Assembly (NCBI GenBank): GCA_963680875.1
Contig: OY804578.1
Coordinates: forward strand, 98,423,689-98,487,688
Reading direction: 5' to 3'
Length of the DNA stretch: 64,000 nucleotides
From: Bathymodiolus brooksi
Taxonomy: Eukaryota; Mollusca; Bivalvia; Mytilida; Modiolidae
Shown here: positions 1 to 12,798 of the stretch, piece after piece
Numbering within the stretch: position 1 is the first letter of the stretch
Layout: each line of letters begins with the position of its first letter
The notes under the pieces: model-generated
What the model saw: the letters and a program-made list of their open reading frames with translations, nothing else
What the model was told of the DNA's origin: nothing
Database searches by the model: none
Translations under genes and position numbers: made by a program

Positions 1-1459
1 AAACATTAGTAAAAAGGATCTTTTTTACTTGTATGAAATTTATTCAATTCAAACTTCTCTGTTTTAATCTCATCTTGTAATTTTGACGTTGAAAAAAATT
101 CCCTCTGTGTTTATGTATGCTATGACTATACAGAATGACGTCATTGGTCTCGTGCTGCGCCAGAATTGTAAATCAAAACAAGTGATCGACTTTATTGCAT
201 GACCGAGCAGATGTCACCACACGATATTTGTTTTTTTTGTAGATATCGGATGTCCACTGTTTCTGTTTTCTTTAAAGGAAAACGCCATGGTCTTAACAAG
301 TTAGCGTGAAAATTTAAATGACAGTAAATGAAAGACATCTGTGTTAATGAATGCTAAAAATAGTATACCGTAAGGTAGAATTTGGTCATTGAAGTTGCAT
401 GTAGCACCAAATAATGGGGAATCGCCATTTTTCAGAACTCTTCAATGTGAGGAGACAAAAGGCATAATCCATTCTCGGATTATACCTGCAACTAAAGCTC
501 TTTCGAAAGAGCCATGACGTTACGGTGTCGGTATCGTCTATTATATCAGCATTGATCAGTTGCAATTTTATCATTAAAAATTATGTAAATCGTAAATAAC
601 GTCGTATATTTATCTTTTGATATTTACAAAATCATTTTGAATTCATGTCAAACATTTTATTGCACTAACAAAAAGGGAAAGTGTGAGAAGAATTGTTTTT
701 TTTTTTTTTTTTGGTAATTACCGATCAGGACTACCCTTGTCAACACATCGACCAGTGACCACGAAAAACACGGGAAAGTACGACAGCATTGGCGACAAAA
801 AAAAAGAAAACAAAAACATGTGTACGCATGAAACGAGTTAGAAGTGACAGTTATTTAACCTGCGGTCAATCATGTAAAACATACATGGAATTATACGTAG
901 ATACATCCCCCCCCCCCCCCCCCCCCCACAATAAACTTCATTTGTTTTATGAAAATATAACATGGGATGGGAATATTAAGAACAAAATTAGGACGATATA
1001 CATTGTATTGCAGTTGATCTGATATTAACACATAACCAAAAGAGCCCGATGTTGGGAAGAGTCAGATACATTGTTTATTCAACTAACACGATCCGTCTTC
1101 CGTGACGTCACATGAAGAGGTGTCATGGCCAGTTATTTACGAATAAAAAGTTACAATGTATTGAATTATAACAATTGTTCAACTGACTGGAATTTTCCTT
1201 TAAATTTGTTTCTTAACTATCCTTTGATAACTTTGTCCTTTTTGTTTCTATTTTTACATAGATTCTCTCTTTTATACTTATTTCTTTAGTAAATATTTAT
1301 CTTTCGGCGAAAAAAAAGTAATACTCGAAACGGATACGGCAACTGTTCAAATTTTAATGTAATTAATGTTATTATCATCATCTAAATGAGATAATGACAA
1401 AATCTTACATGATTTTATTATGATCATGAATTTGTTTAAATAGAGAAAATGAACCATAA

Positions 1460-1663
1460 AGATATTTCTAGTACATGTAGTATAAAAGTATAAAGTTATT
1501 TCTAGTACATGTAGTATAAAAGTATAAAGATATTTCTAGTACATGTAGTATAAAAGTATAAAGTTATTTCTAGTACATGTAGTATAAAAGTATAAAGATA
1601 TTTCTAGTACATGTAGTATAAAAGTATAAAGTTATTTCTAGTACATGTAGTATAAAAGTAATA
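1460..1663 (+). repeat. 34-bp minisatellite, six units in an alternating pattern
   Basis: Six 34-bp units start at about 1460, 1494, 1528, 1562, 1596 and 1630. Two variants alternate strictly (AGATATTTCTAG and AGTTATTTCTAG), so the true period is a 68-bp dimer. Each unit contains TAGTACATGTAGTATAAAAG. Confidence 0.95.
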
Positions 1664-2023
1664 TTCATAACTCGGAAAACCGTGGTATAAATGATTTGTA
1701 GCATGAAGCCATGCATCTAGATCGTTGGCTATTACAGCCCAGATATAAAGTGTGCAATATCTCGTATCTGCGTGTATCATATCATAGTTCTTAGCTGTTG
1801 CTTACATTCTGGTATATAAACCATAAAAAGATAAAAAGAAAAGAATGCATTGATGTTACATACAGTGGATCATTATAGTGTAACTCTCTTTTGAATAAAC
1901 TTGTTGATACATGTATATGTGTGCGAGTTGTAGATTATTATATATTAATAAATTCATGGATTCAGGACAACATTATTTTTTTCTTTGTATTATTTCATCT
2001 AATATAGTGCATAATAAAAAAAA

Positions 2024-2205
2024 AAGTAGATATCTAATTTAGTGTACACGACCCGTCTCTGGAATAACCTTCATCAGGTACACTCGAAGACATAGTCAAC
2101 AGATCGGAAAGCCAAATCTTTAAGAGAAAGAATACAAAAGGCTCGAAAATGGTTGCCAAAATCTGCTAATAATACAAAAATATACATGCTTGAGTGGAAC
2201 TGATC
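2024..2205 (-). repeat. Repeat H copy with hammerhead-like core
   Basis: Antisense copy of family H. Read on the minus strand it carries CTGATGAAGG (rc of 2068-2077) and GTC (rc of 2050-2052). The flanking hexamers (2044-2049 and 2078-2083) both read GTGTAC on the minus strand and can pair with two G-U wobbles. GAAAC is mutated to GAGAC here, so an invariant core A is lost. Confidence 0.75.
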
Positions 2206-2246
2206 GTACTTTTAATATTAAGTAGACATCTACTTTTGTATTATTT

Positions 2247-2499
2247 AGGGTTTGTGTTATGGTGTTTAACGCCACTTTCAACAATATTTAAGTTATATCG
2301 TGGTGGTCAGTTTTATTGGTGAAGGAAACCGAAGTATCCGGAGAAAACTACCGAACTGTCGAAAGTCACGTATCACATAATGTTGTATCGAGTAGATATC
2401 GTCATGAGCGGAATTCTAAGTCACAACTTTAGTGGTGATAGGCGCTGATTGCACAGGTAGTTGTAAATCCAACCCCATACGATCATGACCAGGACGGCC
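2247..2499 (-). mobile_element. SINE-A copy
   Basis: Minus-strand copy of the tRNA-headed SINE. The plus strand starts in the reverse-complemented tail (GTGTTTAACGCCACTTTCAA) and ends in the reversed head near GACGGCC. Its twin lies in copy 2 of the duplication. Confidence 0.85.
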
Positions 2500-2605
2500 T
2501 ATGTATTATCTTGGAACTTTAAATTCCATTTATAAATTTCTCATATAAATATAAATAATAAACAATGTTAGTACTGATCCAGCACTGACTATTGAGGAGA
2601 TGGTA

Positions 2606-2869
2606 TTAACAATGCAGAATGATATTCACTGAATTATTTATATTAATCATTTGGATCATACCTCTGCATGTGAAATTATATAATTTATATACTAGAACAA
2701 TATCTTTATGGCGGAATAGAAATAAGTGCACGATTTCAATAATGTATGAAAACTTTATCATTGGTATCAATATTTTCACTAGATTACGGTCAGTGCAGTC
2801 AGAAACGTTATTAGAAATTCGTGCACATCGTTCTAATTGAGAAATGTACGCACCATATGATGAAGCCAA
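2606..2869 (-). pseudogene. Fossil of a reverse-transcriptase polyprotein C-terminus (SYGxYISQL motif)
   Basis: The minus-strand frame contains SYGAYISQLERCARISNN followed by a region with the expected spacing of hydrophobic and basic residues. I recognise this as the segment that follows the reverse transcriptase in retroelement proteins common in molluscs, cnidarians and fish (usual form SYGVYISQLIRFAR). No reverse transcriptase catalytic motif lies upstream, and the rest of the 87-residue frame is diverged, so this is a dead 3-prime fragment. The same fossil, nearly identical, is in the second duplication copy at 10954-11217, so it predates the duplication. The assignment rests on a short motif. 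Confidence 0.5.
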
Positions 2870-3260
2870 AGGATGTCACCATCTAAAAAAGAAAAGAAAA
2901 AATGATGATATGAAAAGAAAAAGCGTCTCTTTTATCGTTTGCGAATGTGGTAAATTTATCGTGAGTAAGGGGTCCAATCCAAGAATTAAAATGATTCGCT
3001 TGTAAAACTAGTTTTGTTTAGCTTAATATCATTATGATACATTTCTTTTGCAAACGTAAGACAATTAGCAGTATTAGCAGTTACGTACATGTTGTATATG
3101 TAAGTATTGTTGAATATACCGATCAGTAAGTGCTTAGAAGGATGTTTTTGGAATTTAACTATAACTTGAGATTATATTTTGACAATTATATATAAAATCT
3201 AAACTGAATCATTAGTTTAAGCATATTTCATTGTACAACAAGATTAATTTCGGAGTGTCC

Positions 3261-3521
3261 GGGTTAGGGTTATGGTGCTTAACACCACTTTCAACAATAT
3301 TTCAGTTACAATGTGGCGGTCAGTTTTATTGGTGGAGGAAACCAAAGTACTCGGAAAAAATCACCGACCTGCCGTAAGTCACTGACAAACTTTATCACAT
3401 AATGACGTATCGAGTACACATCGTCTGAGCGGGATTCGACTCACAACTTTATTGGTGATAAGTGCTGATTGCATAGACAACTATAAATCCAACTACCATA
3501 CTATCACGACTACGACGTCCC
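3261..3521 (-). mobile_element. SINE-A copy
   Basis: The plus strand begins GGGTTAGGGTTATGGTG, then the reversed GTGGCGTTAA tail, and ends near CTACGACGTCC at the reversed head. The GGGTTAGGG is the telomere-like tail of this SINE seen in reverse. Confidence 0.85.
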
Positions 3522-3833
3522 CAGATTAATATTAATATGAAATAATACATATATTAAAGGGAAATAAGAAATCTTGAACCACCCGGACGTCTATACACAA
3601 AACATAAATTAACCCCAGGAACTGCTATGTTTAAATAGTAAAATGAACCTTGAAGACGGTTATAAACAAAATATAAAATGAACCATAAGATGAGTGATAT
3701 ACAAGATTTAAAAACAAATCTTACGATCACTGCGCATGCTATACATATATAGTTTATGTATCTTGGTGAGCTTTTCTGCCTTGGTTCACAGCGAGTGCAA
3801 ATACTTTTATATTTATCGACAATTTACGTATAT

Positions 3834-3862
3834 TGAGTGAGTGAGTGAGTGAGTGAGTGAGT
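3834..3862 (+). repeat. (GAGT)n microsatellite at duplication border
   Basis: About seven GAGT units. Homology to copy 2 stops here; copy 2 ends in the equivalent run at 12184-12216. Runs of this kind lie next to the tail of SINE-D type elements. Confidence 0.9.
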
Positions 3863-4312
3863 TGTGTTGTCTTGTTTTTCACTTTTTCTGCATTTGTACT
3901 TTTGTTGTTTGTACTATGAATCTAAATATTATTGTTATATGTGTATTGTGTGTTCGTTTTGACACTGTCAATTAAATAACAAAAATGGTAATATTTTAAG
4001 TAAAGTAATTTGTGTGTGCATATGTAGTGCATATAATGCTATTCCTCCTTTCAGAATCTTCAATGACGACAAGACGAATATAGAATACTCATGTAAAAGC
4101 ATATCAGTTTTGATTACTTTTTATAGATACGCTATATAGAAAATTGTGGTTAGGATCTATCTATATGAAATACCGGAACATGAACAATTCATACAATGAG
4201 TGTATAAATATTGTCCTATGTTTTGGAGTCAAACAGGTATCACAAAGGAAAAAATTGAATATACAGATATTAGTTTAATTGGAAGATGTTCAATTTTTGT
4301 TCATAGATAAAT

Positions 4313-4537
4313 GTTAGAGGAAACCGAACGGGTACTCAGGAATGCAAAATATAAAGACAATGGCAACACTGGGAACAAAAGACACAGGACGACGATAAAC
4401 AAAACACAAGCATAAAATACAACACGGAAAACTAAAAATATTAGAAATATGAACCCATCAAGAATTGAGGGTGAAGCCATGTGCTCGGGGAGATTAAGCA
4501 GTCTGTGCCTCTTATAAGACAACCGCCGTGGTACTCA
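4313..4537 (+). repeat. Repeat C' copy
   Basis: Diverged member of the C' subfamily, recognised by GTTAGAGGAAACCGAACGGG at the start, CAATGGCAACACTGGG inside and a GTGGTACTC end. Its reverse frame gives a 73-residue open stretch that is only repeat sequence. Confidence 0.6.
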
Positions 4538-6560
4538 TATATATGGTTTGACATTTGGATGTGTGGATTTGAATTGTTGATTTAAAACTAGATTAGTCTT
4601 CCTTGCTTTTCTGTTCTGAACCATTCATTGTAGGGCGACCAGGAGTTATAAATTCAACACCCATTCAACTACGCATAGCAAATCATAACACTCAATGTTC
4701 ACTGACTGCCAGGGAATACCTCAGTAGTACTAAATGTATGTAAACAAAGTAGTTTATATAATGAATAATTCAATCATGTTAATATACACATAAAGGAAAT
4801 TAGTATTAAAGTGAAAAAACACAAAATACCACACTGTCTGAACAATTCCAATATCAAATATCAAAATCGATACTCCTAATCCACAAATATATGACCGATA
4901 AGAAGAGTTTGAAGATACTAAAGATATTTAAGATAATCCGCTTACTTTCCTGGATTGTACCACGCGTTTCCATAAAAGTGGCTGGTTTATGGGCCAACAA
5001 AACATTATAAACTTGATCAGAATGACCGTTGAATTTTCAGCTATATTCTGATGGACAGACTTTATTTAGGTTCTGGAGGATAGCCGAATAGATATAAAAA
5101 TTGATCGATGATACCTCGGGCCTTGCTTAGATGTCTGAATTATTAAAACTTGGTGTTGGCACCGGCGTACAATCCCATTTCGATGTTTTAGGCTTTTTGT
5201 TAAATTTCCAATAAAAGCAAAATCCCAATAATAATGTAATGTTATAAAGCATAATTACTCATTAAAAGTGTAATAAACAACATTGTCTGGCAGCTCTCAT
5301 ATTGACAAAGTAGTTGATGGCATTCCTTCTATTCAGGCTTTGTCTATTATCAGTTATCAACACCAAATCAAGAAAAATGTACATTTACTTAAACTTAATT
5401 AATTTGGAATCTGACAATATGGGCTTATTATTAGTTCCTTATACTTCCAATCCAGAATATTCTATAGAGGAAATTAACAATCGTCAATATTTAATCGCCG
5501 AACCAGTAGTACAATCATCCTCCTTTACTGTACTACTCCAATCACTTTTCAGAACGTTAACAACACATCAAAGCAAAATATTGTTTAGATTTTCTTTAAG
5601 AAAAAGTGTGTGAAAAGTGTTGTGATTTGAGACTTTTACTTGTCTTTGGCAATTTTAGAATGGATGTCGTTAGTGAATATTGATGGTATAGGCTCAAGGA
5701 AGACGGAATATATGATGTAATAGAAAATAATAGAGTGTCTGTGCTCTTCACTACCAAATAATTCCACAACATGGTGGTATCCATAAAAATCAAAATCGTA
5801 TGTTTTCAACCATCTGCGCCATTATACCATTGATTATTAAAAAAGATAGAAAACCCTAAGCTATTTTGTGACATCTATTGTTTGAAATAAGCACATCTCT
5901 TCTGTGGGGTTTCTTTTCCCTTTAACCACCCCTCCATTCAAATCCATTGTGAATTATAAAACGTGCAAATAAATAGGCCATTACACATTTTAATTTTGGT
6001 TATTTTCGCGTTTCAAAGTTTAGTGTACATATGTGCTTTTTTCTATTAGAGATCTATGCTTTACTGTCTTCCCATTTGCTTGTTTACTCCTTGTGTAGTA
6101 GTTTATTCCTAGTATTTTTCATTTACAAAAATGGCGCTTGAACAAAGAAAAAAAAATAACATGTTTTATCTTTATTTCTTCATGTGTACTACATTTTTGT
6201 ATTATGTAAAACGTATGCGAGAAAAATTGCTGAGCTGGTTAGCATTGCATAAATAGGCTTACACAAATCTGTAGAAAGAACACATACATGAACATTTCTG
6301 TTTAACATTCAATAAGGGAATTCAGTGTGGCCATTTCTCAAAAATAATAGGCTTAAAGTGAAGATAATTACCCTGGTAAAATCAATTCGATAATATTACA
6401 CTGGTTAATCTGCCTTGGTCTCAATTTATTATTTCATATCGGAACCGTCAATATCAATGGATCAGATTTGATAAATTGTTGCAATGTGCGCGACCTTTCT
6501 CATAGCATATTTCCTACAAGATGAAACACAGTTCCTGTTGACAGAAATAATTTTGCCTGG
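4538..6560. other. No recognised feature
   Basis: AT-rich sequence. An open frame at 5314-5613 (99 residues) shows no motif I recognise and has ordinary intergenic composition. No splice-supported exon, tandem array or inverted repeat stands out. Confidence 0.5.
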
Positions 6561-6801
6561 CTTAGTGTTTAACGCCACTTTCAACAATATTTCAGCTATA
6601 TCGTGGTGGTCAGTACTATTGGTGAAGAAAACTGGGGTACCCGGAGAAAGCCACCGACCTGTCGCAAGTCACTGACAAACTTTATGACATAACGTTGTAA
6701 CGCCTGAGTGGGATTCGAACTCACAACGTTAGTGGTGATAGGTACTGAGTGCATAGGTAGTTGTAAATCCAACTACCATACGATCACGACCACGACGCTC
6801 C
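6561..6801 (-). mobile_element. SINE-A copy
   Basis: Minus-strand copy running from the reversed tail (GTGTTTAACGCCACTTTCAA) through the reversed box B (GGGATTCGAACTC, 6710-6722) to the reversed head at CACGACCACGACG. Confidence 0.88.
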
Positions 6802-8378
6802 CCCTTCCCCTGTTGACAAAAATGTGCTTAAACAACTTCCAATTAACAATTAAAATAATGGTGCTTATGTTGCTATTTCCTCAGTTTATATATTTTTATT
6901 ATTTGTTTCAGAAACAGGAAGATACCAAAAACCTCATGCAACATTTAGTATGGAATGTATGACTAACAATACTGAAAGAAATGTACTTTTGATTCAAAAT
7001 GATAGAGGTCGAAATCCTTCACCATATTCTTCTTCTGAAAAAATAACTTCCGTTATCCAGTTAAAATGAAACTGAACTGAGCAAAATAGAAACCAAGCAA
7101 ACAACCACACCAATATGTAGATGAGAAACAAATAAAAAAGAATCACAATTATCATAGAATTATATTTAAAAAAGAATACCTTTTATCTGGAATACTAGAA
7201 AGATATGATTTTATTTTAAAGTTAAATCTTATTAAATCCTACGCATGATCTTGCTAGGATGATCAAAGTGGAATGCCACCATCTTACTTTCATATATACA
7301 TGTACCAATCCAAGACATATCCCCGCATGACAATAAGTCGGTCAGTCATTGGATAATGTTTGATTATTTTTTTCATGTTTGAAAAGTAAACATTTTTTTC
7401 TTTTTAATTATATTCCTCATCTATTCTTGCTCACAGGTGTACAGTTCCATGGAAAAAAGATCAATAATAATGATAAACTGACCCGTATTTGTTTACTAAC
7501 CTTTTCCTAAATGGCGTCCTATTACGTAAAATAAGGCCGGTCAAAGGTCAATAAAGCACATGATTGTGTCATAGGCCAACCAAACTTTGAAAAGTAAACC
7601 AGATTAAGAAAGTACAGTATTTTAGCTTTTTCAGTGTAATTATTTTGTCTGAAAAATTTCAAAAGATATTTTTTTTAAATAGTTTGAAATTGAAGTATTA
7701 AAAATTAATTATTTGATGCAAATATTAAACTTGGTTACCCATATAATAAAGTATTTAATCCAGTGAATTTGGTGTTTTTGTTTTTGTCAATGCAATCTAT
7801 TAGACTGACTACATTCTGCCATATTTTCGTAAAACAATTAATGACTGATTTCAATTTATTTTAATCACATTTATTATCACAGAGTGGTAACAATACAGTT
7901 TTGTTGATGCTATTTGTAATAATGACAGGTTTTTTTTACCCAGATAATCTCATTTTTCTGTCTGGTGTAATCTAATTCTCTGTTCAATTTATGCTATAAT
8001 TTTTTATTATTGCTGTTAAATTAATTCTTTTTCTATCTTCTCTGTGAATTTCATTTCATTACCCCAAGAAGTAAGGGGTATATTTGTTATTAAAGCAGCA
8101 GTGGAAATGCTAAATAATCTGCCATTTTGTGACTAATGCATAGCACTTGTATGTATTTTCCCGGAAAAATCGGTCATTTTCTAGAAAATGGTGGAATCTG
8201 AATGATCAAACATCATATTTTCAAAGTATTTTAAAATACAATTTGCTTGGCCTACATTCAAGAAACGGTCATGAACTGCATGTGATGACCATTATGTCAA
8301 CAAACCGGAAAGATAAAAATGCTTGGGGAATACCATCGATGGAAACATATTTAACAAGCATAATGATCAGGGGAAAAA
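6802..8378. other. No recognised feature
   Basis: AT-rich spacer between the two duplication copies. No convincing coding region, repeat family or inverted repeat was seen. Confidence 0.5.
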
Positions 8379-9699
8379 AACATTAGTAAAAAGGATCTTT
8401 GTAAATTGTAAATCAAAACAAGTGATCGACTTTATTGCATGACCGAGCAGATGTCACGACACGATATTTGTTTTTTTTTTTGTAGATATCGGATGTCCAC
8501 TGTTTCTGTTTTCTTTAAAGGAAAACGCCATGGTCTTAACAAGTTAGCGTGAAAATTTAAATGACAGTAAATAAAAGACATCTGTGTTAATGAATGCTAA
8601 AAATAGTATACCGTAAGGTAGAATTTGGTCATTGAAGTTGCATGTAGCACCAAATAATGGGGAATCGCCATTTTTCAGAACTCTTCAATGTGAGGAGACA
8701 AAAGGCATAATCCATTCTCGGATTATACCTGCAACTAAAGCTCTTTCGAAAGAGCCGTGACGTTACGGTGTCGGTATCGTCTATTATATAAGCATTGATC
8801 AGTTGCAATTTTATCATTAAAAATTATGTAAATCGTAAATAACGTCGTATATTTATCTTTTGATATTTACAAAATCATTTTGACTTCATGTCAAACATTT
8901 TATTGCACTAACGAAAAGGGAAAGTGTGAGAAGAATTGTTTTTTTTTTTTTTTTTGGTAATTACCGATCAGGACTACTACCCTTGTCAACACATCGACCA
9001 GTGACCACGAAAAACACGGGAAAGTACGACAGCATTGGCGACAAAAAAAAGAAAACAAAAACATGTGTACGCATGAAACGAGTTAGAAGTGACAGTTATT
9101 TAACCTACGGTCAATCATGTAAAACATACATGGAATTATACGTAGATAGCCCCCCCCCCCCCAACCCCCCCAATAAACTCATTTGTTTTATGAAAATATA
9201 ACATGGGGTGGGAATATTAAGAACAAAATTAGGACGATATACATTGTATTGCAGTTGATCTGATATTAACACATAACCAAAAGAGCTCGATGTTGGGAAG
9301 AGTCAGATACATTATTTATTCAACTAACACGATCCGTCTTCCGTGACGTCACATGAAGAGGTGTCATGGCCAGTTATTTACGAATAAAAAGTTACAATGT
9401 ATTGAATTATAACAATTGTTCAACTGACTGGAATTTTCCTTTAAATTTGTTTCTTAACTATCCTTTGATAACTTTGTCCTTTTTGTTTCTATTTTTACAT
9501 AGATTCTCTCTTTTATACTTATTTCTTTAGTAAACATTTATCTTTCGGCGAAAAAAAAGTAATACTCGAAACGGATACGGCAACTGTTCAAATTTTGATG
9601 TAATTAATGTTATTATCATCATCTAAATGAGATAATGACAAAATCTTACATGATTTTATTATGATCATGAATTTGTTTAAATAGAGAAAATGAACCATA

Positions 9700-9969
9700 A
9701 AGATATTTCTAGTACATGTAGTATAAAAGTATAAAGTTATTTCTAGTACATGTAGTATAAAAGTATAAAGATATTTCTAGTACATGTAGTATAAAAGTAT
9801 AAAGTTATTTCTAGTACATGTAGTATAAAAGTATAAAGATATTTCTAGTACATGTAGTATAAAAGTATAAAGTTATTTCTAGTACATGTAGTATAAAAGT
9901 ATAAAGTTATTTCTAGTACATGTAGTATAAAAGTATAAAGTTATTTCTAGTACATGTAATATAAAAGTA
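9700..9969 (+). repeat. 34-bp minisatellite, eight units
   Basis: Counterpart of 1460-1663. Units start at 9700 and every 34 bp. The variants run A-B-A-B-A-B-B-B, so the last B unit has been amplified after the duplication. Confidence 0.95.
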
Positions 9970-10339
9970 ATATTCATAACTCGGAAAACCATGGTATAAA
10001 TGATTTGTAGCATGAAGCCATGCAATATCACATCTAGGTCGTTGGCTATTACAACCCAGATATAAAGTGTGCGGTATCTCCTATCTGCGTGTATCATATC
10101 ATAGTTCTTAGCTGTTGCTTACATTCTAGTATATAAACCATAAAAAGATAAAAAGAAAAGAATGCATTGATGTTACATACAGTGGATCATTATAGTGTAA
10201 CTCTCTTTTGAATGAACTTGTTGATACATGTATATGTGTGCGAGTTGTAGATTATTATATATTAATAAATTCATGGATTCAGGACAACATTATGTTTTCT
10301 TTGTATTATTTCATCTAATATAGTGCATAATAAAAAAAA

Positions 10340-10515
10340 AAGTAGATATCTAATTTAGTGTACACGACCCGTCTCTGGAATAACCTTCATCAGGTACACT
10401 CGAAGACATAGTCAACAGATCGGAAAGCCAAATCTTTAAGAGAAAGAAAACAAAAGGCTCGAAAATGGTTGCCAAAATCTGCTAATAATACAAAAATATA
10501 CATGCTTGAGTGGAA
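10340..10515 (-). repeat. Repeat H copy
   Basis: Duplicate of the H copy at 2024-2205. The hammerhead-like part is at 10360-10399 with the same GTGTAC arms and the same GAGAC core lesion. Confidence 0.75.
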
Positions 10516-10578
10516 CTGATCGTACTTTTAATATTAAGTAGACAGGACTGATCGTACTTTTAATATTAAGTAGACATC
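10515..10578 (+). repeat. 32-bp tandem duplication private to copy 2
   Basis: The phrase ACTGATCGTACTTTTAATAT with its flank occurs twice in a row here but once in copy 1 (around 2200-2227), so it arose after the segmental duplication. Confidence 0.9.
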
Positions 10579-10592
10579 TACTTTTGTATTAT

Positions 10593-10848
10593 TTAGGGTT
10601 TGTGTTATGGTGTTTAACGCCACTTTCAACAATATTTAAGTTATATCGTGGTGGTCAGTTTTATTGGTGAAGGAAACCGAAGTATCCGGAGAAAACTACC
10701 GAACTGCCGAAAGTCACGTATCACATAATGTTGTATCGAGTAGATATCGTCATGAGCGGGATTCTAAGTCACAACTTTAGTGGTGATAGGCGCTGATTGC
10801 ACAGGTAGTTGTAAATCCAACCCCATACGATCATGACCAGGACGGCCT
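10593..10848 (-). mobile_element. SINE-A copy
   Basis: Duplicated partner of the SINE at 2247-2499. Confidence 0.85.
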
Positions 10849-10953
10849 ATGTATTATCTTGGAACTTTAAATTCCATTTATAAATTTCTCATATAAATAT
10901 AAATAATAAACAATGTTAGTACTGATCCAGCACTGACTATTGAGGGGATGGTA

Positions 10954-11217
10954 TTAACAATGCAGAATGATATCCACTGAATTATTTATATTAATCATTT
11001 GGATCATATCTCTGCATGTGAAATTATATAATTTATATACTAGAACAATATCTTTATGGCGGAATAGAAATAAGTGCACGATTTCAATAATGTATGAAAA
11101 CTTTATCATTGGTATCAATATTTTCACTAGATTACGGTCAGTGCAGTCAGAAACGTTATTAGAAATTCGTGCACATCGTTCTAATTGAGAAATGTACGCA
11201 CCATATGATGAAGCCAA
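10954..11217 (-). pseudogene. Fossil of a reverse-transcriptase polyprotein C-terminus
   Basis: Duplicated partner of 2606-2869 with the same SYGAYISQLERCARISNN motif and two residue changes near the end (DMIQ for GMIQ, VDII for VNII). No catalytic motif is present. Non-functional. Confidence 0.5.
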
Positions 11218-11608
11218 AGGATGTCACCATCTAAAAAAGAAAAGAAAAAATGATGATATGAAAAGAAAAAGCGTCTCTTTTATCGTTTGCGAATGTGGTA
11301 AATTTATCGTGAGTAAGGGGTCCAATCCAAGAATTAAAATGATTCGCTTGTAAAACTAGTTTTGTTTAGCTTAATATCATTATGATACATTTCTTTTGCA
11401 AACGTAAGACAATTAGCAGTATTAGCAGTTACGTACATGTTGTATATGTAAGTATTGTTGAATATACCGATCAGTAAGTGCTTAGAAGGATGTTTTTGGA
11501 ATTTAACTATAACTTGAGATTATATTTGGACAATTATATATAAAATCTAAACTGAATCATTAGTTTAAGCATATTTTATTGTACAACAAGATTAATTTCG
11601 GAGTGTCC

Positions 11609-11868
11609 GGGTTAGGGTTATGGTGCTTAACACCACTTTCAACAATATTTCAGTTACAATGTGGCGGTCAGTTTTATTGGTGGAGGAAACCAAAGTACTC
11701 GGAAAAAATCACCGACCTGCCGTAAGTCACTGACAAACTTTATCACATAATGACGTATCGAGTACACATCGCCTGAGCGGGATTCGACTCACAACTTTAT
11801 TGGTGATAATTGCTGATTGCATAGACAGCTATAAAATCAACTACCATACTATCACGACTACGACGTCC
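11609..11868 (-). mobile_element. SINE-A copy
   Basis: Duplicated partner of 3261-3521, including the GGGTTAGGGTTATGG reversed tail. Confidence 0.85.
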
Positions 11869-12183
11869 CCAGATTAATATTAATATGAAATAATACATAT
11901 ATTAAAGGGAAATAAGAAATCTTGAACCACCCGGACGTCTATACACAAAACATAAATTAACCCCAGGAACTGCTATGTTTAAATAGTAAAATGAACCTTG
12001 AAGACGGTTATAAACAAAATATAAAATGAACCATAAGATGAGTGATATACAAGATTTAAAATCAAATCTTACGATCACTGCGCATGCTATACATATATAG
12101 TTTATGTATCTTGGTGAGCTTTTCTGACTTGGTTCACAGCGAGTGCAAATACTTTTTATATTTATCGACAATTTACGTATATT

Positions 12184-12216
12184 GAGTGAGTGAGCGAGTG
12201 AGTGAGTGAGTGAGTG
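12184..12216 (+). repeat. (GAGT)n microsatellite
   Basis: About eight units, one GAGC. Right border of duplication copy 2. Confidence 0.9.
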
Positions 12217-12295
12217 TAACACAAAAAACAACAACGATTGTTTGCGGCTATGAAATGATGTTGATATCAACTTTTTACTAGACTAACACTCCTAT

Positions 12296-12538
12296 TTGAA
12301 TCTTTATAGTGCTAGTTCACTGAAACAACAGTTTTCTGGTAGACATGTCGCTTCACCTAGACACATTATCCTGATTCAGAGTAATAAGTCTTTGTTCTTT
12401 CTCCGTCACACTGTGTGCTAAACGGAGATGCAAACAATACCAATTTTAAAATCTTTGGTTTGACCCAACTGTGGTTCGAACACACGATCTATGGCACTCC
12501 TTGCGACACTAACCATTACTCCACCGATGCTTGTACGT
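12296..12538 (-). mobile_element. SINE-D copy
   Basis: Shares TATAGTGCTAGTTCACTGAA and CACATTATCCTGATTC with 48662-49012 and 61700-61936. On the minus strand the head shows a box A-like TGGTTAGTGTCGC and a box B-like GTTCGAACC (around 12470), as expected for a tRNA-derived promoter. Confidence 0.65.
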
Positions 12539-12798
12539 ATATTGTATCTATCGTCCAATGTCAAAAGTGCTAAACATCTGCCAAATTGTACTGAAAATAA
12601 CAGTAACAAGCATTGTTCCAGTTGTTAGGAGTGTCCCCGTTCACACCCACTTCTTACACTTGTCGTTTCGGACAGTTCTCTCTACATGGATTGGATATTT
12701 CTATTTTAAACAAATAAGAGAAAACATTGTTCGTATACCTTTATTGTACTGTTGATGGAGATGGTTCACGATAGATGTTCCACCCTCCTCACTGAATT

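Larger units (their letters stand above)
1..3863 (+). repeat. Segmental duplication, copy 1
   Basis: This block recurs in the same orientation at 8379-12216 with only scattered substitutions; many 60-base lines are identical. It starts at the window edge, so its true left border is unknown. Copy 1 has about 140 bases (roughly 24-163) that copy 2 lacks, a run of about 21 C at 906-927, and six units of a 34-bp array where copy 2 has eight. It ends in a GAGT microsatellite at 3834-3862. It contains two SINE-A copies, one repeat H copy and one reverse-transcriptase-related fossil, so it is a genomic duplication and not one transposon. Confidence 0.93.
8379..12216 (+). repeat. Segmental duplication, copy 2
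   Basis: Direct-orientation partner of 1-3863. It lacks about 140 bases near its start, has a 32-bp tandem duplication at 10515-10578 and eight 34-bp units at 9700-9969. Its C run at 9149-9166 is interrupted by AA. It ends in (GAGT)n at 12184-12216. Near-identity over almost 4 kb of non-coding DNA implies a fairly recent event, or an assembly artefact between haplotypes. Confidence 0.93.

Noticed and set aside
906..927. Run of C as a functional G-quadruplex
   Set aside because: A single homopolymer at a duplication, of differing length and interrupted in the second copy; probably slippage or sequencing noise.
1460..1663. CRISPR-like array
   Set aside because: Units are contiguous without spacers, and the genome is eukaryotic.
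11902..12270. 122-residue open frame on the minus strand
   Set aside because: Includes the GAGT microsatellite read as HSLTHSLAHSL; non-coding duplicated sequence.
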